This document shows positions 56,256 through 64,000 of a stretch of 64,000 bases of DNA, in pieces; positions within the stretch are counted from its first letter, which is position 1; each line of letters starts with the position of its first letter. The translations under genes and the position numbers were made by a program. The notes under the pieces were generated by a model. That model did not search any database and was not told the origin of the DNA. It worked only from the letters and a program-made list of their open reading frames with translations. Source of the DNA: Cyanobium gracile PCC 6307 (lineage in GTDB: Bacteria > Cyanobacteriota > Cyanobacteriia > PCC-6307 > Cyanobiaceae); NCBI RefSeq assembly GCF_000316515.1, contig NC_019675.1, positions 124,001 to 188,000 on the forward strand, read 5' to 3'.

Positions 56256-57605
56256 TTGCTCCCCGATCCCGCCACCCTTCGACCCGTCCCCAGCACAGCA
56301 GTGGTGAGCGGCGTGCTCGAAACCCTCGCCTTCTTTCGCGATCCGGATTTCGCCCGCTCTCGCTTCGAGCGTTACGGCGATGTCTACGAAACCAGCCTGC
56401 TGGGGCAGCGCACCGTGTTCATCCGTGGTGGGCAGGCCATCGCCGACCTGTTGGCCCAGGGTGAGGCGGTCGAGGGCTGGTGGCCGGACAGTGTGAGGCA
56501 ACTGCTGGGGCCGCTGTCGCTGGCCAATCGCAACGGCGCTGACCACAAGGCGCGCCGCCGGGTGGTGGGCCAGCTGTTCGCCGCCGCCGCCCTGAGGCGC
56601 TACAGCCCGGCGATCGTGGCGTTGGTGGAGGGCCTCAACCAGGAGCTGCTGGCGGCACCGGCACCCGTGGCTCTGGTGCCCCGGTTGCGGCGTTTTGCCT
56701 TCACCGTGATCGCCACCACGGTGCTCGGGCTTGATGGCGCCGATCGCGACGCCCTGTTCGAGGATTTCGAGGTCTGGTGCCGGGGCCTGTTCTCCTTCCC
56801 GCTCGCCCTTCCCGGCAGTCCTTTCGCCCGTGCCCGTCAGGCCCGTCAGCGGCTGCTGCGGCGCCTTGGTTCCGTGCTTCAGAAGGCCCAGGCCGCCTCG
56901 GCTTCCGGAGCCCCCCTTGTGGCTGGCGGGCTCGACCTGCTGGCCGGTGGCCTGGATGAAGCCGGCCTCCCCCTGGCCGACGACGATGTGGCCGAGCAGT
57001 TGCTCCTGCTGCTGTTCGCCGGTTACGAAACCACCGCCTCCGCACTGAGCTGCCTGCTGCTCACCCTGCTGCAGCATCCCGCCGAGCTGGCCTGGCTGCG
57101 GGAGGAGCTCGACGGCCTGTCCTGGCCCCCTGCCGAGGCTGACGCCGTGAGCGCCTACGACGCTGTGCGGGCCCCCCGGCTGGATGCGGTGGTGAAGGAG
57201 GTGATGCGGCTGACCCCGCCGGTGGGGGGCTTCTTTCGCCGCACCCGGGAGCCCATCGCCCTGGCCGGTGTGCTGGTGCCGGCGGAGCGGGTGGTGCAGG
57301 TGAGCATCACCGCCAGCCACCGCAATGGCACGGACCCTGAGGATCTGGCCGCCTTCCGGCCCCAGCGCCATCTGGGGGGAGCCGAACCCGTGACCTTGCT
57401 GCCCTACGGCGGTGGTGAGCGTGTCTGCCTGGGCAAGGCGCTGGCGGAGCTGGATATCCGTCTGCTGGCCGTGGGGCTGCTCAAGCAGGTGAGTCTTGCC
57501 CTGGAGCCGGATCAGGACCTGACGCTGTTGGTCATTCCCAGCCCCTCGCCGAAGGATGGCCTGCTGGTGCTCCCACGCCGCCGAACCAACGCTGCCGGTC
57601 TTTAG
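56256..57605 (+). CDS. cytochrome P450
   Basis: 449 residues from a TTG start; no better ATG lies in frame. All P450 landmarks are visible: I-helix oxygen-binding FAGYETTAS, K-helix E-x-x-R in KEVMRLTPP, meander around FRPQRHL, and the haem loop LLPYGGGERVCLGKALAELD with the Cys ligand. It resembles the CYP120-type enzymes of cyanobacteria, which act on retinoids, but substrate cannot be read off. No redox partner is adjacent. Cytosolic, soluble. Confidence 0.9.
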   Translation: MLPDPATLRPVPSTAVVSGVLETLAFFRDPDFARSRFERYGDVYETSLLGQRTVFIRGGQAIADLLAQGEAVEGWWPDSVRQLLGPLSLANRNGADHKARRRVVGQLFAAAALRRYSPAIVALVEGLNQELLAAPAPVALVPRLRRFAFTVIATTVLGLDGADRDALFEDFEVWCRGLFSFPLALPGSPFARARQARQRLLRRLGSVLQKAQAASASGAPLVAGGLDLLAGGLDEAGLPLADDDVAEQLLLLLFAGYETTASALSCLLLTLLQHPAELAWLREELDGLSWPPAEADAVSAYDAVRAPRLDAVVKEVMRLTPPVGGFFRRTREPIALAGVLVPAERVVQVSITASHRNGTDPEDLAAFRPQRHLGGAEPVTLLPYGGGERVCLGKALAELDIRLLAVGLLKQVSLALEPDQDLTLLVIPSPSPKDGLLVLPRRRTNAAGL

Positions 57606-57609
57606 GTTG

Positions 57610-57813
57610 TCAGTCCCCAAACTTCTTATCCAACCATTGAGTCACCACGTAGACACCGATAAACATCGGAAGATAGGCAATCCACATGTTGGCAAGGTTC
57701 AGCTCCGAGTTGTTGATCAGAACAAGACCCAGATAGCTGATGACGCCATAGATGGATGCCCTACGCAGTGGCCCGACAATCTGTTTCAACTCAGAGGCAG
57801 CGCTGATGCCACC
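57610..57813 (-). pseudogene. fragment of a small membrane protein
   Basis: The frame gives ASELKQIVGPLRRASIYGVISYLGLVLINN, then LNLANMWIAYLPMFIGVYVVTQWLDKKFGD with two membrane segments and a stop at 57610. No ATG precedes it before an upstream stop (57814-57816), so it is either truncated at the 5' end or starts at a TTG. Less GC-rich than its neighbours. Confidence 0.45.
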
Positions 57814-57930
57814 CTATGGCAACCACACTGAAACGGTGGGCCGTCTCCCCTGGGCGGGAGTGGGCATTGGAGGGTTCTTCCAGCCATTCGACCTGCAGGG
57901 CTGATCTCCGGCAGTCCCCGAGAAGTCCAT

Positions 57931-59028
57931 TCAGAGGATCACCGCCGCGAGCGGTCGTCGGGCCGAGAAGGGCAGCGGCGTTCCCCGCCCGAAGCGCAGG
58001 ACGATGTCCGGACGCCGACCCGGCAGACCCACCAGGGCCGCCAGATCGGCGCGGAACTCCGGCACCTCCACCGGCTGGTTGAGAAAGGAGCAGCTCAGGC
58101 CGAGGGCCGTCGCCTGCAGGGCAAAGCGCTGGCAGGCCCGCCCCACCTGCACCCAGTGGGCTGGGTCCGCTTCGGCGCCGGCGAAAACGGCGATCCCGGC
58201 GGCGGAGGCGATCTGCCGGGCATAGCGGGCCGTTTCGGCCTTGACGGTGAAGACCCGATCGAACAGCCAGGGCCCCAGCGACTCCGGCAGGGGGGGTTGG
58301 CCGCTGGCGGCGCTGAACAACCCGTCCCCCCTGCGCAGGGCGGCGTTCGGGCTGAACCGCAGCCACCGCTTCAGCTCCGCCACGAAGGCCGGATCGCCCA
58401 TCTGGGCTGCGTTGGCCGCCAGGATCAGATCCCGCAGCCTCGCCATCGCCGGCCGTTCGCTCACCAGAATCAGGGCCACCCCCGGGACCGAGGCCGCCGC
58501 CCTCAGCTGGCGCAGATCGCCAGCCTCGACGCCCGATCCGTCGTAGTCGGCCCGCGTCGACTGCCGCCGGGGGATCGCCTCGAACAGGGCCTGATCGCCG
58601 CCCTTGCCCGTCCCGTAGTGGAACCGCACGCTGCCGTCGCCGACTGGATCGAAAGACATGGCCCCGGCACGGCCGGCGGCACCGGCCGCCAGGGCCAGGT
58701 TCTCCGCGGCGCAGCCCAGCGACACATACAGGTGGTGATCGTCGGGGTCGACCATGGGGGTGCGCCTCTGGAGATCAGCAAGGATCGTGATCCCGTCGCC
58801 GTCCGGGCGGAACAGCCAGGGTTGGGTGTTGTGTCCGTTCGCCGCCAGGCTGGCGTAACGGATCAGATCGAGGGTCTGCGGAGCCAGGGCGGGCCTTCGG
58901 CGCATGGCGGCGACGGCGGCGTTGTACGCCTCCATCGAGCCCCTGCGGCTCCTGTGGGCCCAGATCCCACCGCCCCCAGCCACCGCGGCAGCGCCGGCCC
59001 CCAGCAGCAGTTCCCGTCGCGTCACCAT
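57931..59028 (-). CDS. nitroreductase-like protein with export signal
   Basis: 365 residues from the ATG at 59028. The N-terminus TRRELLLGAGAAAVAGGGG resembles a twin-arginine-type signal. The body is of the Acg/nitroreductase type: LIRYASLAANGHNTQPWLFRP (FMN phosphate region), IPRRQSTRADYDGSGV, ARYARQIASAAGIAVFAG, VQVGRACQRFALQATALGLSCSFLNQPVEVPEFRADL and a C-terminal RFGRG. Probably an exported flavoprotein. The start overlaps the end of the fetB-like gene by 7 bases, so it is co-transcribed with the ABC exporter. Confidence 0.82.
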   Translation of the reverse strand: MVTRRELLLGAGAAAVAGGGGIWAHRSRRGSMEAYNAAVAAMRRRPALAPQTLDLIRYASLAANGHNTQPWLFRPDGDGITILADLQRRTPMVDPDDHHLYVSLGCAAENLALAAGAAGRAGAMSFDPVGDGSVRFHYGTGKGGDQALFEAIPRRQSTRADYDGSGVEAGDLRQLRAAASVPGVALILVSERPAMARLRDLILAANAAQMGDPAFVAELKRWLRFSPNAALRRGDGLFSAASGQPPLPESLGPWLFDRVFTVKAETARYARQIASAAGIAVFAGAEADPAHWVQVGRACQRFALQATALGLSCSFLNQPVEVPEFRADLAALVGLPGRRPDIVLRFGRGTPLPFSARRPLAAVIL

Positions 59029-59852
59029 CGCCGTACCCCCGCCCCGTCCGCCCGCACCAGTCGATCGAGCCGCAGCTGGTGGTCGGCGCTGGTGAGCCGT
59101 CCGTAGGCCAGGCCCACAACGCCGAACACCCCCAGCGCCGTCGCCGACGCGATCATGAACAGGATCACGATCTGGTAGCGAACCGCCGCCGCCGGCGCCG
59201 CCCCCTGGAGGATCTGGCCGGTCATCATCCCGGGCAGGCTCACCAGGCCCATCACCATCATCGAGTTGATCGTCGGGATCATGGCCACACGGATGGCGTC
59301 GCGCACCACCGTCTGGCAGGCCTCCCAGCGGGTCGCCCCGAGGGCCAGATCCGTTTCGACCTGATCGCGACCGCTGCGCAGGCCTTCCATGAAGCGATCG
59401 AGTCCCAGGGAAATGCCGTTGAGCGTGTTGCCCAGCACCATTCCCAGCAGCGGGATCAGATATTGGGGGTTGTACCAGGGCTCGGGCCGGATCAGCCCCG
59501 ACACCGCCAGGCCCGTGACCAGCGCCGAGGAGGCCATCACCGACAGCAGGCTGTTGAGGTAGATGCCGGCAAAGCGGTGCCGGGTGCGCTGGACGGCGGA
59601 CACCCCGGCGATCATCGCCATCGCCGCCCCCACCAGCAGGATCAGGGGGGCCTGGTCCTGGTGGAACAGCCACTCGAGCACGAACCCCACCAGCAGCAGC
59701 TGAACCACCATCCGCACGGACGCCACCAGCAGGCTGCGGGACAGGCCCAGGCGCAGCGCCGCCGAAAGCCCCACATTCACCAGGATCAGCAGGGCGGACA
59801 GGGCCAGGCGGCCATCACTGATCGTCAGGGCGCCGGCGCTCGAGGGGGTCAT
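59022..59852 (-). CDS. fetB: FetB-type ABC exporter permease (UPF0014)
   Basis: 276 residues with about seven membrane segments. Typical stretches: LRLGLSRSLLVASVRMVVQLLLVGFVLEWLF, the central PLLGMVLGNTLNGISLGLDRF, and LALGATRWEACQTVVRDAIRVAMIPTINSMMVMGLVSLPGMMTGQILQGA, which are hallmarks of the YbbM/FetB family. In Escherichia coli FetAB exports iron and helps against oxidative stress. Its ATG overlaps the stop of the ATPase gene (4 bases). Confidence 0.9.
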   Translation of the reverse strand: MTPSSAGALTISDGRLALSALLILVNVGLSAALRLGLSRSLLVASVRMVVQLLLVGFVLEWLFHQDQAPLILLVGAAMAMIAGVSAVQRTRHRFAGIYLNSLLSVMASSALVTGLAVSGLIRPEPWYNPQYLIPLLGMVLGNTLNGISLGLDRFMEGLRSGRDQVETDLALGATRWEACQTVVRDAIRVAMIPTINSMMVMGLVSLPGMMTGQILQGAAPAAAVRYQIVILFMIASATALGVFGVVGLAYGRLTSADHQLRLDRLVRADGAGVRRW

Positions 59853-60520
59853 GGCTGCAGCTCCAGGGTGCGGGTGGCGAAGCGCCCGATCTGCTCGCCG
59901 TCATGGCTGATGAGCACGCAGGCGCGCGGACCGGCGGTGAGCCAGTCGGTCAGCAGGGTCTCGACGGCGGCGGTGGTGGCCCCGTCCAGGGAGGCGGTGG
60001 GTTCATCCAGCAGCAACACGGTGGGATCGAACTGCAGGCCCCGCAGCAGGGCCAGCAGCTGCAGCTCGCCGCCGGACAGCCGCTCGGCGTCGTAGTCCAG
60101 GAACGAGGGATCGCGCCCCAGGGCCGCCAGCCAGCCGGTGATGCGCTCGTAGCTCCATCCACCCCGCCCGCGCCGCTCCCGGAACCGCCAGGGTGAGCGA
60201 AGGTTCGCCGCCACGGTTCCCCCACCGGCGACGGGCCGCTGGGCGAGGTACAGCACCATGGACCGCCAGCGAGGCAGACCCCACGCCGCCGGAGGGCGCC
60301 CCAGCAGGTGGAAGGTTCCCGCCTGCGGAGGATCGAGCAGGGCCAGGGTGCGCAGCAGCAAGGTTTTGCCCGCCCCCGAGGGTGCCACCAGCCCCAGGCG
60401 ATCACCGCCGGCCAGCGCGAGATCCAGCCGACTCCAGAGCAGCCGATCCCCCAGTTGCCGCTCGAGGCCGGCGGCGCTCAGCAGCAGGGGGCGATCCAAG
60501 GGTGCGGGATGGCTGGCCAC
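59849..60520 (-). CDS. fetA: FetA-type ABC ATPase
   Basis: 223 residues: Walker A APSGAGKTLLLR, Q-loop near YLAQRPVAGG, signature LSGGELQLLALLRGL, Walker B TVLLLDEPTASLDG and the switch His in VLISHDGEQIGRF. It pairs with the FetB-type permease encoded directly after it. The first gene of the unit fetA-fetB-nitroreductase-like, on the minus strand. Confidence 0.9.
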   Translation of the reverse strand: MASHPAPLDRPLLLSAAGLERQLGDRLLWSRLDLALAGGDRLGLVAPSGAGKTLLLRTLALLDPPQAGTFHLLGRPPAAWGLPRWRSMVLYLAQRPVAGGGTVAANLRSPWRFRERRGRGGWSYERITGWLAALGRDPSFLDYDAERLSGGELQLLALLRGLQFDPTVLLLDEPTASLDGATTAAVETLLTDWLTAGPRACVLISHDGEQIGRFATRTLELQP

Positions 60521-60537
60521 CTCTCACTTTGACCCCG

Positions 60538-61677
60538 TCACGTGGGGCCCACCGCCGACTGGCAGCTGGTTCCTTTGGAGGCCAGCCAGAGTTCCACGGT
60601 GCCCTGGGGGACGGAGCGTGCGTACCTCCATGTGCTCAGGTCGATGGGAGAGATGCCCGGCTTCGTATTGCCGGTTCCGGCAAGAAGGGCGCGGACAGAT
60701 GGCGACGTTGTTTTGAGGGCGTTGATCTGGGCGATCAGCTTCTCGGCCAAGTCGTTGTCGGCCTTGTGAAAGAAACGAACGGAGTTGTACGGCCCGCAGC
60801 TGCTCGATGACGGTTCCACGACGCGCACGCCAGAGACGATGTACCAGCGCTTGGCGGAGAGCTGGACCAGGATGGGTTTCAGTTGCTCGGCGATGGACGG
60901 ATTGTCCAGATGGACGGTGACGACGGCCAGACTTGGTTCGGTGTAGGCACTTTTGGCCCGAGCCGTTTCGAGCCTGACGGCATTGAGTTGGTTGACCACC
61001 CTGGCCTGGGCCAGGGAGCCCGCCACCAGCCTCGGATCGATGATCGGGTCCTGGGCCAGCTGGGAGACGCTGACCGACTGTTCGCCATTGCTGTCCTTGC
61101 CTTCCACCTGCTTGCGCAGCGCTTCGATCGCCAGCGCCCCGGCCTCACCGCAATCGGCTTGGATGTCAGCGGCCGGCGTCAGATCCTGGCCACCAAGTTT
61201 CAGATGGAGATTGAACACCTGTTGCTGGTAGTAGTCATTGCAGGCTTCGCCGGAACTCTGAACCAGACGATTCAGCACCCTCGCGGCCTGGTCGACACCA
61301 TGGTTGAACTGGGTCTGGGTGGCGGACGCATGGCGGGAATTGTTGTTCTGGGCATTGATCGACTCTTCCCCGGATGACCCCTCAATCAGCAGAATCGAGA
61401 TTCGTGCGAGCAGTAACTTGTCCCTCGGTGCCTTGTCTTTCCCAGGCTCCGTGTTGAGCATGTGCTCGATGGCCAGCAGGGAGATGTCTCTGCCAAGTTG
61501 CTTTGATGTGAGTTTATCGGTGAGATCACCAACCAGTCCCGCCGTACGTGATTGCTGCGACAGCTTGTTGACCTCATTGGAAGTGATCGTGGCGACGATC
61601 AGGCCGATGGTGCCGGCGATGGCGGCGATGCCTGAGACGATATTGTTGAATGTTCGGCCCCGTTCGGAATCTGCCAT
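60538..61677 (-). CDS. membrane-anchored protein with LytR-C-like end
   Basis: 379 residues. One N-terminal membrane segment (IVSGIAAIAGTIGLIVATIT), then a long helical periplasmic or cytosolic part (SLLAIEHMLN, KLLLARISILLIEG) and a C-terminal ~110-residue domain (KRWYIVSGVRVVEP, VRFFHKADNDLAEKLIAQINAL, DLSTWRYARSVPQGTVELWLA) that has the layout of LytR C-terminal-type domains found in cyanobacterial proteins. Function unknown. It ends 17 bases before fetA begins on the same strand, so it could be the first gene of that transcript. Confidence 0.65.
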   Translation of the reverse strand: MADSERGRTFNNIVSGIAAIAGTIGLIVATITSNEVNKLSQQSRTAGLVGDLTDKLTSKQLGRDISLLAIEHMLNTEPGKDKAPRDKLLLARISILLIEGSSGEESINAQNNNSRHASATQTQFNHGVDQAARVLNRLVQSSGEACNDYYQQQVFNLHLKLGGQDLTPAADIQADCGEAGALAIEALRKQVEGKDSNGEQSVSVSQLAQDPIIDPRLVAGSLAQARVVNQLNAVRLETARAKSAYTEPSLAVVTVHLDNPSIAEQLKPILVQLSAKRWYIVSGVRVVEPSSSSCGPYNSVRFFHKADNDLAEKLIAQINALKTTSPSVRALLAGTGNTKPGISPIDLSTWRYARSVPQGTVELWLASKGTSCQSAVGPT

Positions 61678-61785
61678 TCGCGTTGTCCTGATGCCATCAT
61701 CTGGGGCCCAGTCTCAGTGGCACGTCAGAGTGCGCCGGAGGGGTCCCACATTTCTTATTGGTGTTGATGGCGGCCGATCTGCGGC

Positions 61786-62775
61786 TCACACATGCTCCCG
61801 GCCATGGGGAAGGAGATAGTCGATCAGCGGACCCACCGGCACCACGCCGGTGGGGTTGAGCATGGTGTGGCTCTGGTAATAGTGGCGCTTGATGTGCGCC
61901 ATGTTCACGGTTTCCGCCACCCCCGGGACCTGGTAGAGATCGCGGGTGTAGGCGAACAGGTGGGGGTAATCCACCAGCCGTTTCAGGTTGCACTTGAAGT
62001 GCCCCACGTAGACCGGATCAAAGCGCACCAAGGTGGTGAACAGGCGCCAGTCCGCCTCGGTGATCGCCGATCCCAGGAGATAGCGCCGGCCGGCCAGGTG
62101 CCCCTCCAGCCAGTCGAGTGTGGAGAACAGGGGACCCAGCGCCTCCTCGTACGCCTCCTGGCTGGTGGCGAAACCACAGCGGTACACCCCGTTGTTCACG
62201 GTCGCGTAGATCCGCTCATTGAGGCGGTCGATCTCCTCGCGCAGCGCCGCGGGATAGACGTCCCCTTCCCGAGCACCCAGGTGATCGAAGGCGCTGTTGA
62301 ACATCCGCAGGATCTCGGAGGATTCATTGCTCACGATCGTGCGCCGTTGCCTGTCCCACAGCACCGGCACGGTGACCCGGCCGCTGTAGTGGGGATCGGC
62401 CACGGTGTACAGCTGGTGCAGGGCTTCGGCGCCCTCGTTCGGATCCGGCACCTCCCCCTCCCCCCCCTGGAAGGTCCAGCCCCGCTCGCCCATGAACCAG
62501 TGCACGACGGAGAGCGGGATCAGATCCTCCAGCCCCTTGAGGGCGCGCACGATCAGGGTGCGGTGCGCCCAGGGGCACGCCAGTGACACGTAGAGGTGGT
62601 AGCGACCGGCCTCGGCGGCAAAGCCGGACTCACCGCTCGGACCGGCCGATCCGTCCGGGGTGATCCAGTTCCGAAAGGCCGCCCGTGAGCGTTCGAAGCG
62701 GCCGGCGCTGCTGCCGGTGTCGTACCGCTGGTCCTTCCAGACTCCGTCCACGAGCAGGCCCATCACGGTTGCCAT
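61786..62775 (-). CDS. glutathionyl-hydroquinone reductase (Xi-class GST)
   Basis: 329 residues from the ATG at 62775. The thioredoxin-like part has the catalytic YVSLACPWAHRTLIVRALKGL, then LSVVHWFMGERGWTF, a typical loop VPVLWDRQRRTIVSNESSEILRMFN, and the all-helical GST C-domain with YATVNNGVYRCGFATSQEAYEEA and ADWRLFTTLVRFDPVYVGHFKCN. It matches the YqjG/ECM4 family, which reduces glutathionyl-hydroquinones with glutathione in the cytosol. Divergent from the glycoside hydrolase gene with 118 bases between the starts. Confidence 0.92.
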   Translation of the reverse strand: MATVMGLLVDGVWKDQRYDTGSSAGRFERSRAAFRNWITPDGSAGPSGESGFAAEAGRYHLYVSLACPWAHRTLIVRALKGLEDLIPLSVVHWFMGERGWTFQGGEGEVPDPNEGAEALHQLYTVADPHYSGRVTVPVLWDRQRRTIVSNESSEILRMFNSAFDHLGAREGDVYPAALREEIDRLNERIYATVNNGVYRCGFATSQEAYEEALGPLFSTLDWLEGHLAGRRYLLGSAITEADWRLFTTLVRFDPVYVGHFKCNLKRLVDYPHLFAYTRDLYQVPGVAETVNMAHIKRHYYQSHTMLNPTGVVPVGPLIDYLLPHGREHV

Positions 62776-62893
62776 GACGCCCGCGGACCCTAACGGGCCC
62801 GTGGCGCCACCTGATCGCCCGGCGGAGCCCGGCCGCTGCAGGACGGATCCGGCCCCATCGTGGAGGGCACAGCAGCGCCGATCCCTTGATGCC

Positions 62894-64000
62894 ATGGCCG
62901 GCTTGAACCGACACGGCCCCCTTCGCCGGGCCGCCCTGGTCCTCTGCGGGGGCCTGCTGGCCGGGGTGCTGTCGGGTGTGCTGGCGAGCCTGCCGCTGCT
63001 GACGCCGCCCGTGAAAGCCCAGGAGCCGCCAGCGACGGTTCAGGGGCAGCCCGAGGAACTGCGGGGGGTGTGGCTCACCGCCAACGACATGCCGGTGCTG
63101 CGGGACCGCGGCCGCATGCAGGCTGCCGTGGATCAGCTGGCGGAGCTGGGCTTCAACCGGCTCTATCCGGTGGTCTGGAACGGCGGTTTCGCTTACTACC
63201 CCAGCCGGGTGAGCGAGGCGCGCCAGCTGCAGGACTTCACCTTCCGCGGCCTGCAGGGGCAGGACATCCTGGCCGAGCTGATCAGCGCCGGCCGCAATCG
63301 CGGGCTCAAGGTGATCCCCTGGTTCGAGTTCGGCTTCATGGCGCCACCGGAGTCGCCGCTGGCCCGGCGGCACCGCAGCTGGCTCACCCAGACCCGCGAC
63401 GGCGGGCTCACCTCCACCAGTGCCGCCGGCCGGGTGGTGTGGCTCAATCCCTTCCGGCCGGAGGTGCAGCAGCTGATCACCGACCTTGTGCTGGAGCTGG
63501 TGAATGACTGGGGCGCCGACGGCATCCAGTTCGACGACCACATGAGCCTGCCGCGGGAGTTCGGCTACGACCCCTTCACCACGGCGCTCTACCGCAAGGA
63601 GACCGGAAGGGATCCACCGGCCAACCCTGAGGACCCGGCCTGGGTGAAATGGCGCGCTGACCGGATCACCGCCTTCCTCGACCAGCTGGCCCGGGCGGTG
63701 CGGGCCGCCCGCCCCGGCGCCCTGATCTCGATCTCCCCCAACTACTACGACTTCGCCTACAAGCTTCAGCTGCAGGACTGGCGCGCCTGGGTGCGGCGCG
63801 GCATCGCCGATGAACTGCTGGTGCAGATCTACCGCCCCGATCTGGAGAGCTACCACCCTCACCTCAGCCGGCCGGAGGTGCAGGAGGCCCGCCAGCGCAT
63901 CCCCACCGCCATCGCCGTGTTGAGCGGCCAGCGCAACCGCCCCACCCCCCTGGCGCTGATGGCCCAGAAGCTGGCCGCCAACCGCGCCAGGGGCCTGGGG
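62894..64000 (+). CDS. GHL10-type glycoside hydrolase, 3' end outside window
   Basis: An ATG at 62894 opens a frame that continues beyond the window end. Signal peptide (AALVLCGGLLAGVLSGVLASLPLL). Then ELRGVWLTANDMPVLRDRGRMQ, QLAELGFNRLYPVVWNGGF, GLKVIPWFEFGFMAP, GADGIQFDDHMSLPREFGYD and LISISPNYYDFAYK. These are the landmarks of the family-10-like (GHL10, DUF187) barrel, with the likely catalytic acids in IQFDDH. It is secreted and acts on polysaccharide, probably of the cell wall or sheath. The last part is missing here. Confidence 0.88.
   Translation, partial: MAGLNRHGPLRRAALVLCGGLLAGVLSGVLASLPLLTPPVKAQEPPATVQGQPEELRGVWLTANDMPVLRDRGRMQAAVDQLAELGFNRLYPVVWNGGFAYYPSRVSEARQLQDFTFRGLQGQDILAELISAGRNRGLKVIPWFEFGFMAPPESPLARRHRSWLTQTRDGGLTSTSAAGRVVWLNPFRPEVQQLITDLVLELVNDWGADGIQFDDHMSLPREFGYDPFTTALYRKETGRDPPANPEDPAWVKWRADRITAFLDQLARAVRAARPGALISISPNYYDFAYKLQLQDWRAWVRRGIADELLVQIYRPDLESYHPHLSRPEVQEARQRIPTAIAVLSGQRNRPTPLALMAQKLAANRARGLG

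Overview
The window looks like a chromosome segment of a GC-rich picocyanobacterium (Synechococcus/Cyanobium type). It has a Ycf51-family protein, a TamB-like envelope protein, two cyAbrB regulators and a DUF1651-like protein. The flanks are very GC-rich and tightly packed. The middle is patchy in composition, full of insertion sequences and loosely packed.

Left flank (1-10406), ordinary chromosome: a small secreted protein; ycf51 plus a helix-hairpin-helix gene on the minus strand; a divergent tamB-like gene; a ROK kinase, proA and folB with overlapping ends; and an APC-type permease.

Genomic island (10407-53731). It is bounded by a 43-bp direct repeat. The left copy is the 5' half of a tRNA-Pro(TGG). 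The right copy is inside the intact tRNA (53689-53762). A tyrosine integrase (52272-53507) and an excisionase-like gene lie at the right end. Paired TGAGAGCTG repeats lie just inside both ends. From left to right the island holds: a minus-strand cluster (nuclease-like, Cys-rich, LOG-like, DUF1651-like) with a LexA-box-like palindrome; two near-identical cyAbrB genes; a PilZ gene; two tandem Cys-rich peptide genes; cargo enzymes (PCD, trypsin-like lipoprotein protease, secreted thermonuclease, MsrA); secreted and lipoprotein genes; an overlapping pair with a PD-(D/E)xK-like protein; an integrase pseudogene split by an IS; a small sigma-70-like gene; a plasmid/phage-like cluster (DUF932, OB-fold protein, small proteins) whose units follow intrinsic terminators; a TerS-like HTH gene; and a RecA/AAA helicase-type replication gene with a winged-helix tail (43624-45033). 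Three related IS copies, one IS3-type copy, one IS481 copy and several fragments are scattered through it.

The most striking feature is at 45486-50355. Five decayed paralogues of the replication gene's C-terminus lie one after another, the first separated from the rest by an IS. Each carries six 11-13-bp slots in the order + + - - + -. The slot sequence is the same within a module but different between modules. Slot spacing is 27/40/27/15/51 nt in three modules and nearly so in a fourth. A constant inverted repeat (CCTCGCGTGTG ... CACACGCGAGG) brackets each array. This looks like a stack of replication-origin (iteron) cassettes of the same design but different specificity. Other island-wide repeats are a 10-bp palindrome TGGTTAACCA (seven exact copies), GTGCTCGGGGG (seven copies), and two TGTCCG arrays that may be a second origin type.

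Right flank (53763-64000), chromosome again: remnants of older mobile DNA next to the tRNA, a small secreted protein, a YihY/BrkB protein, a cytochrome P450, a membrane-protein fragment, a nitroreductase-like protein with a FetAB-type ABC exporter, a membrane-anchored protein, a glutathionyl-hydroquinone reductase and the start of a GHL10-type glycoside hydrolase that runs off the window.
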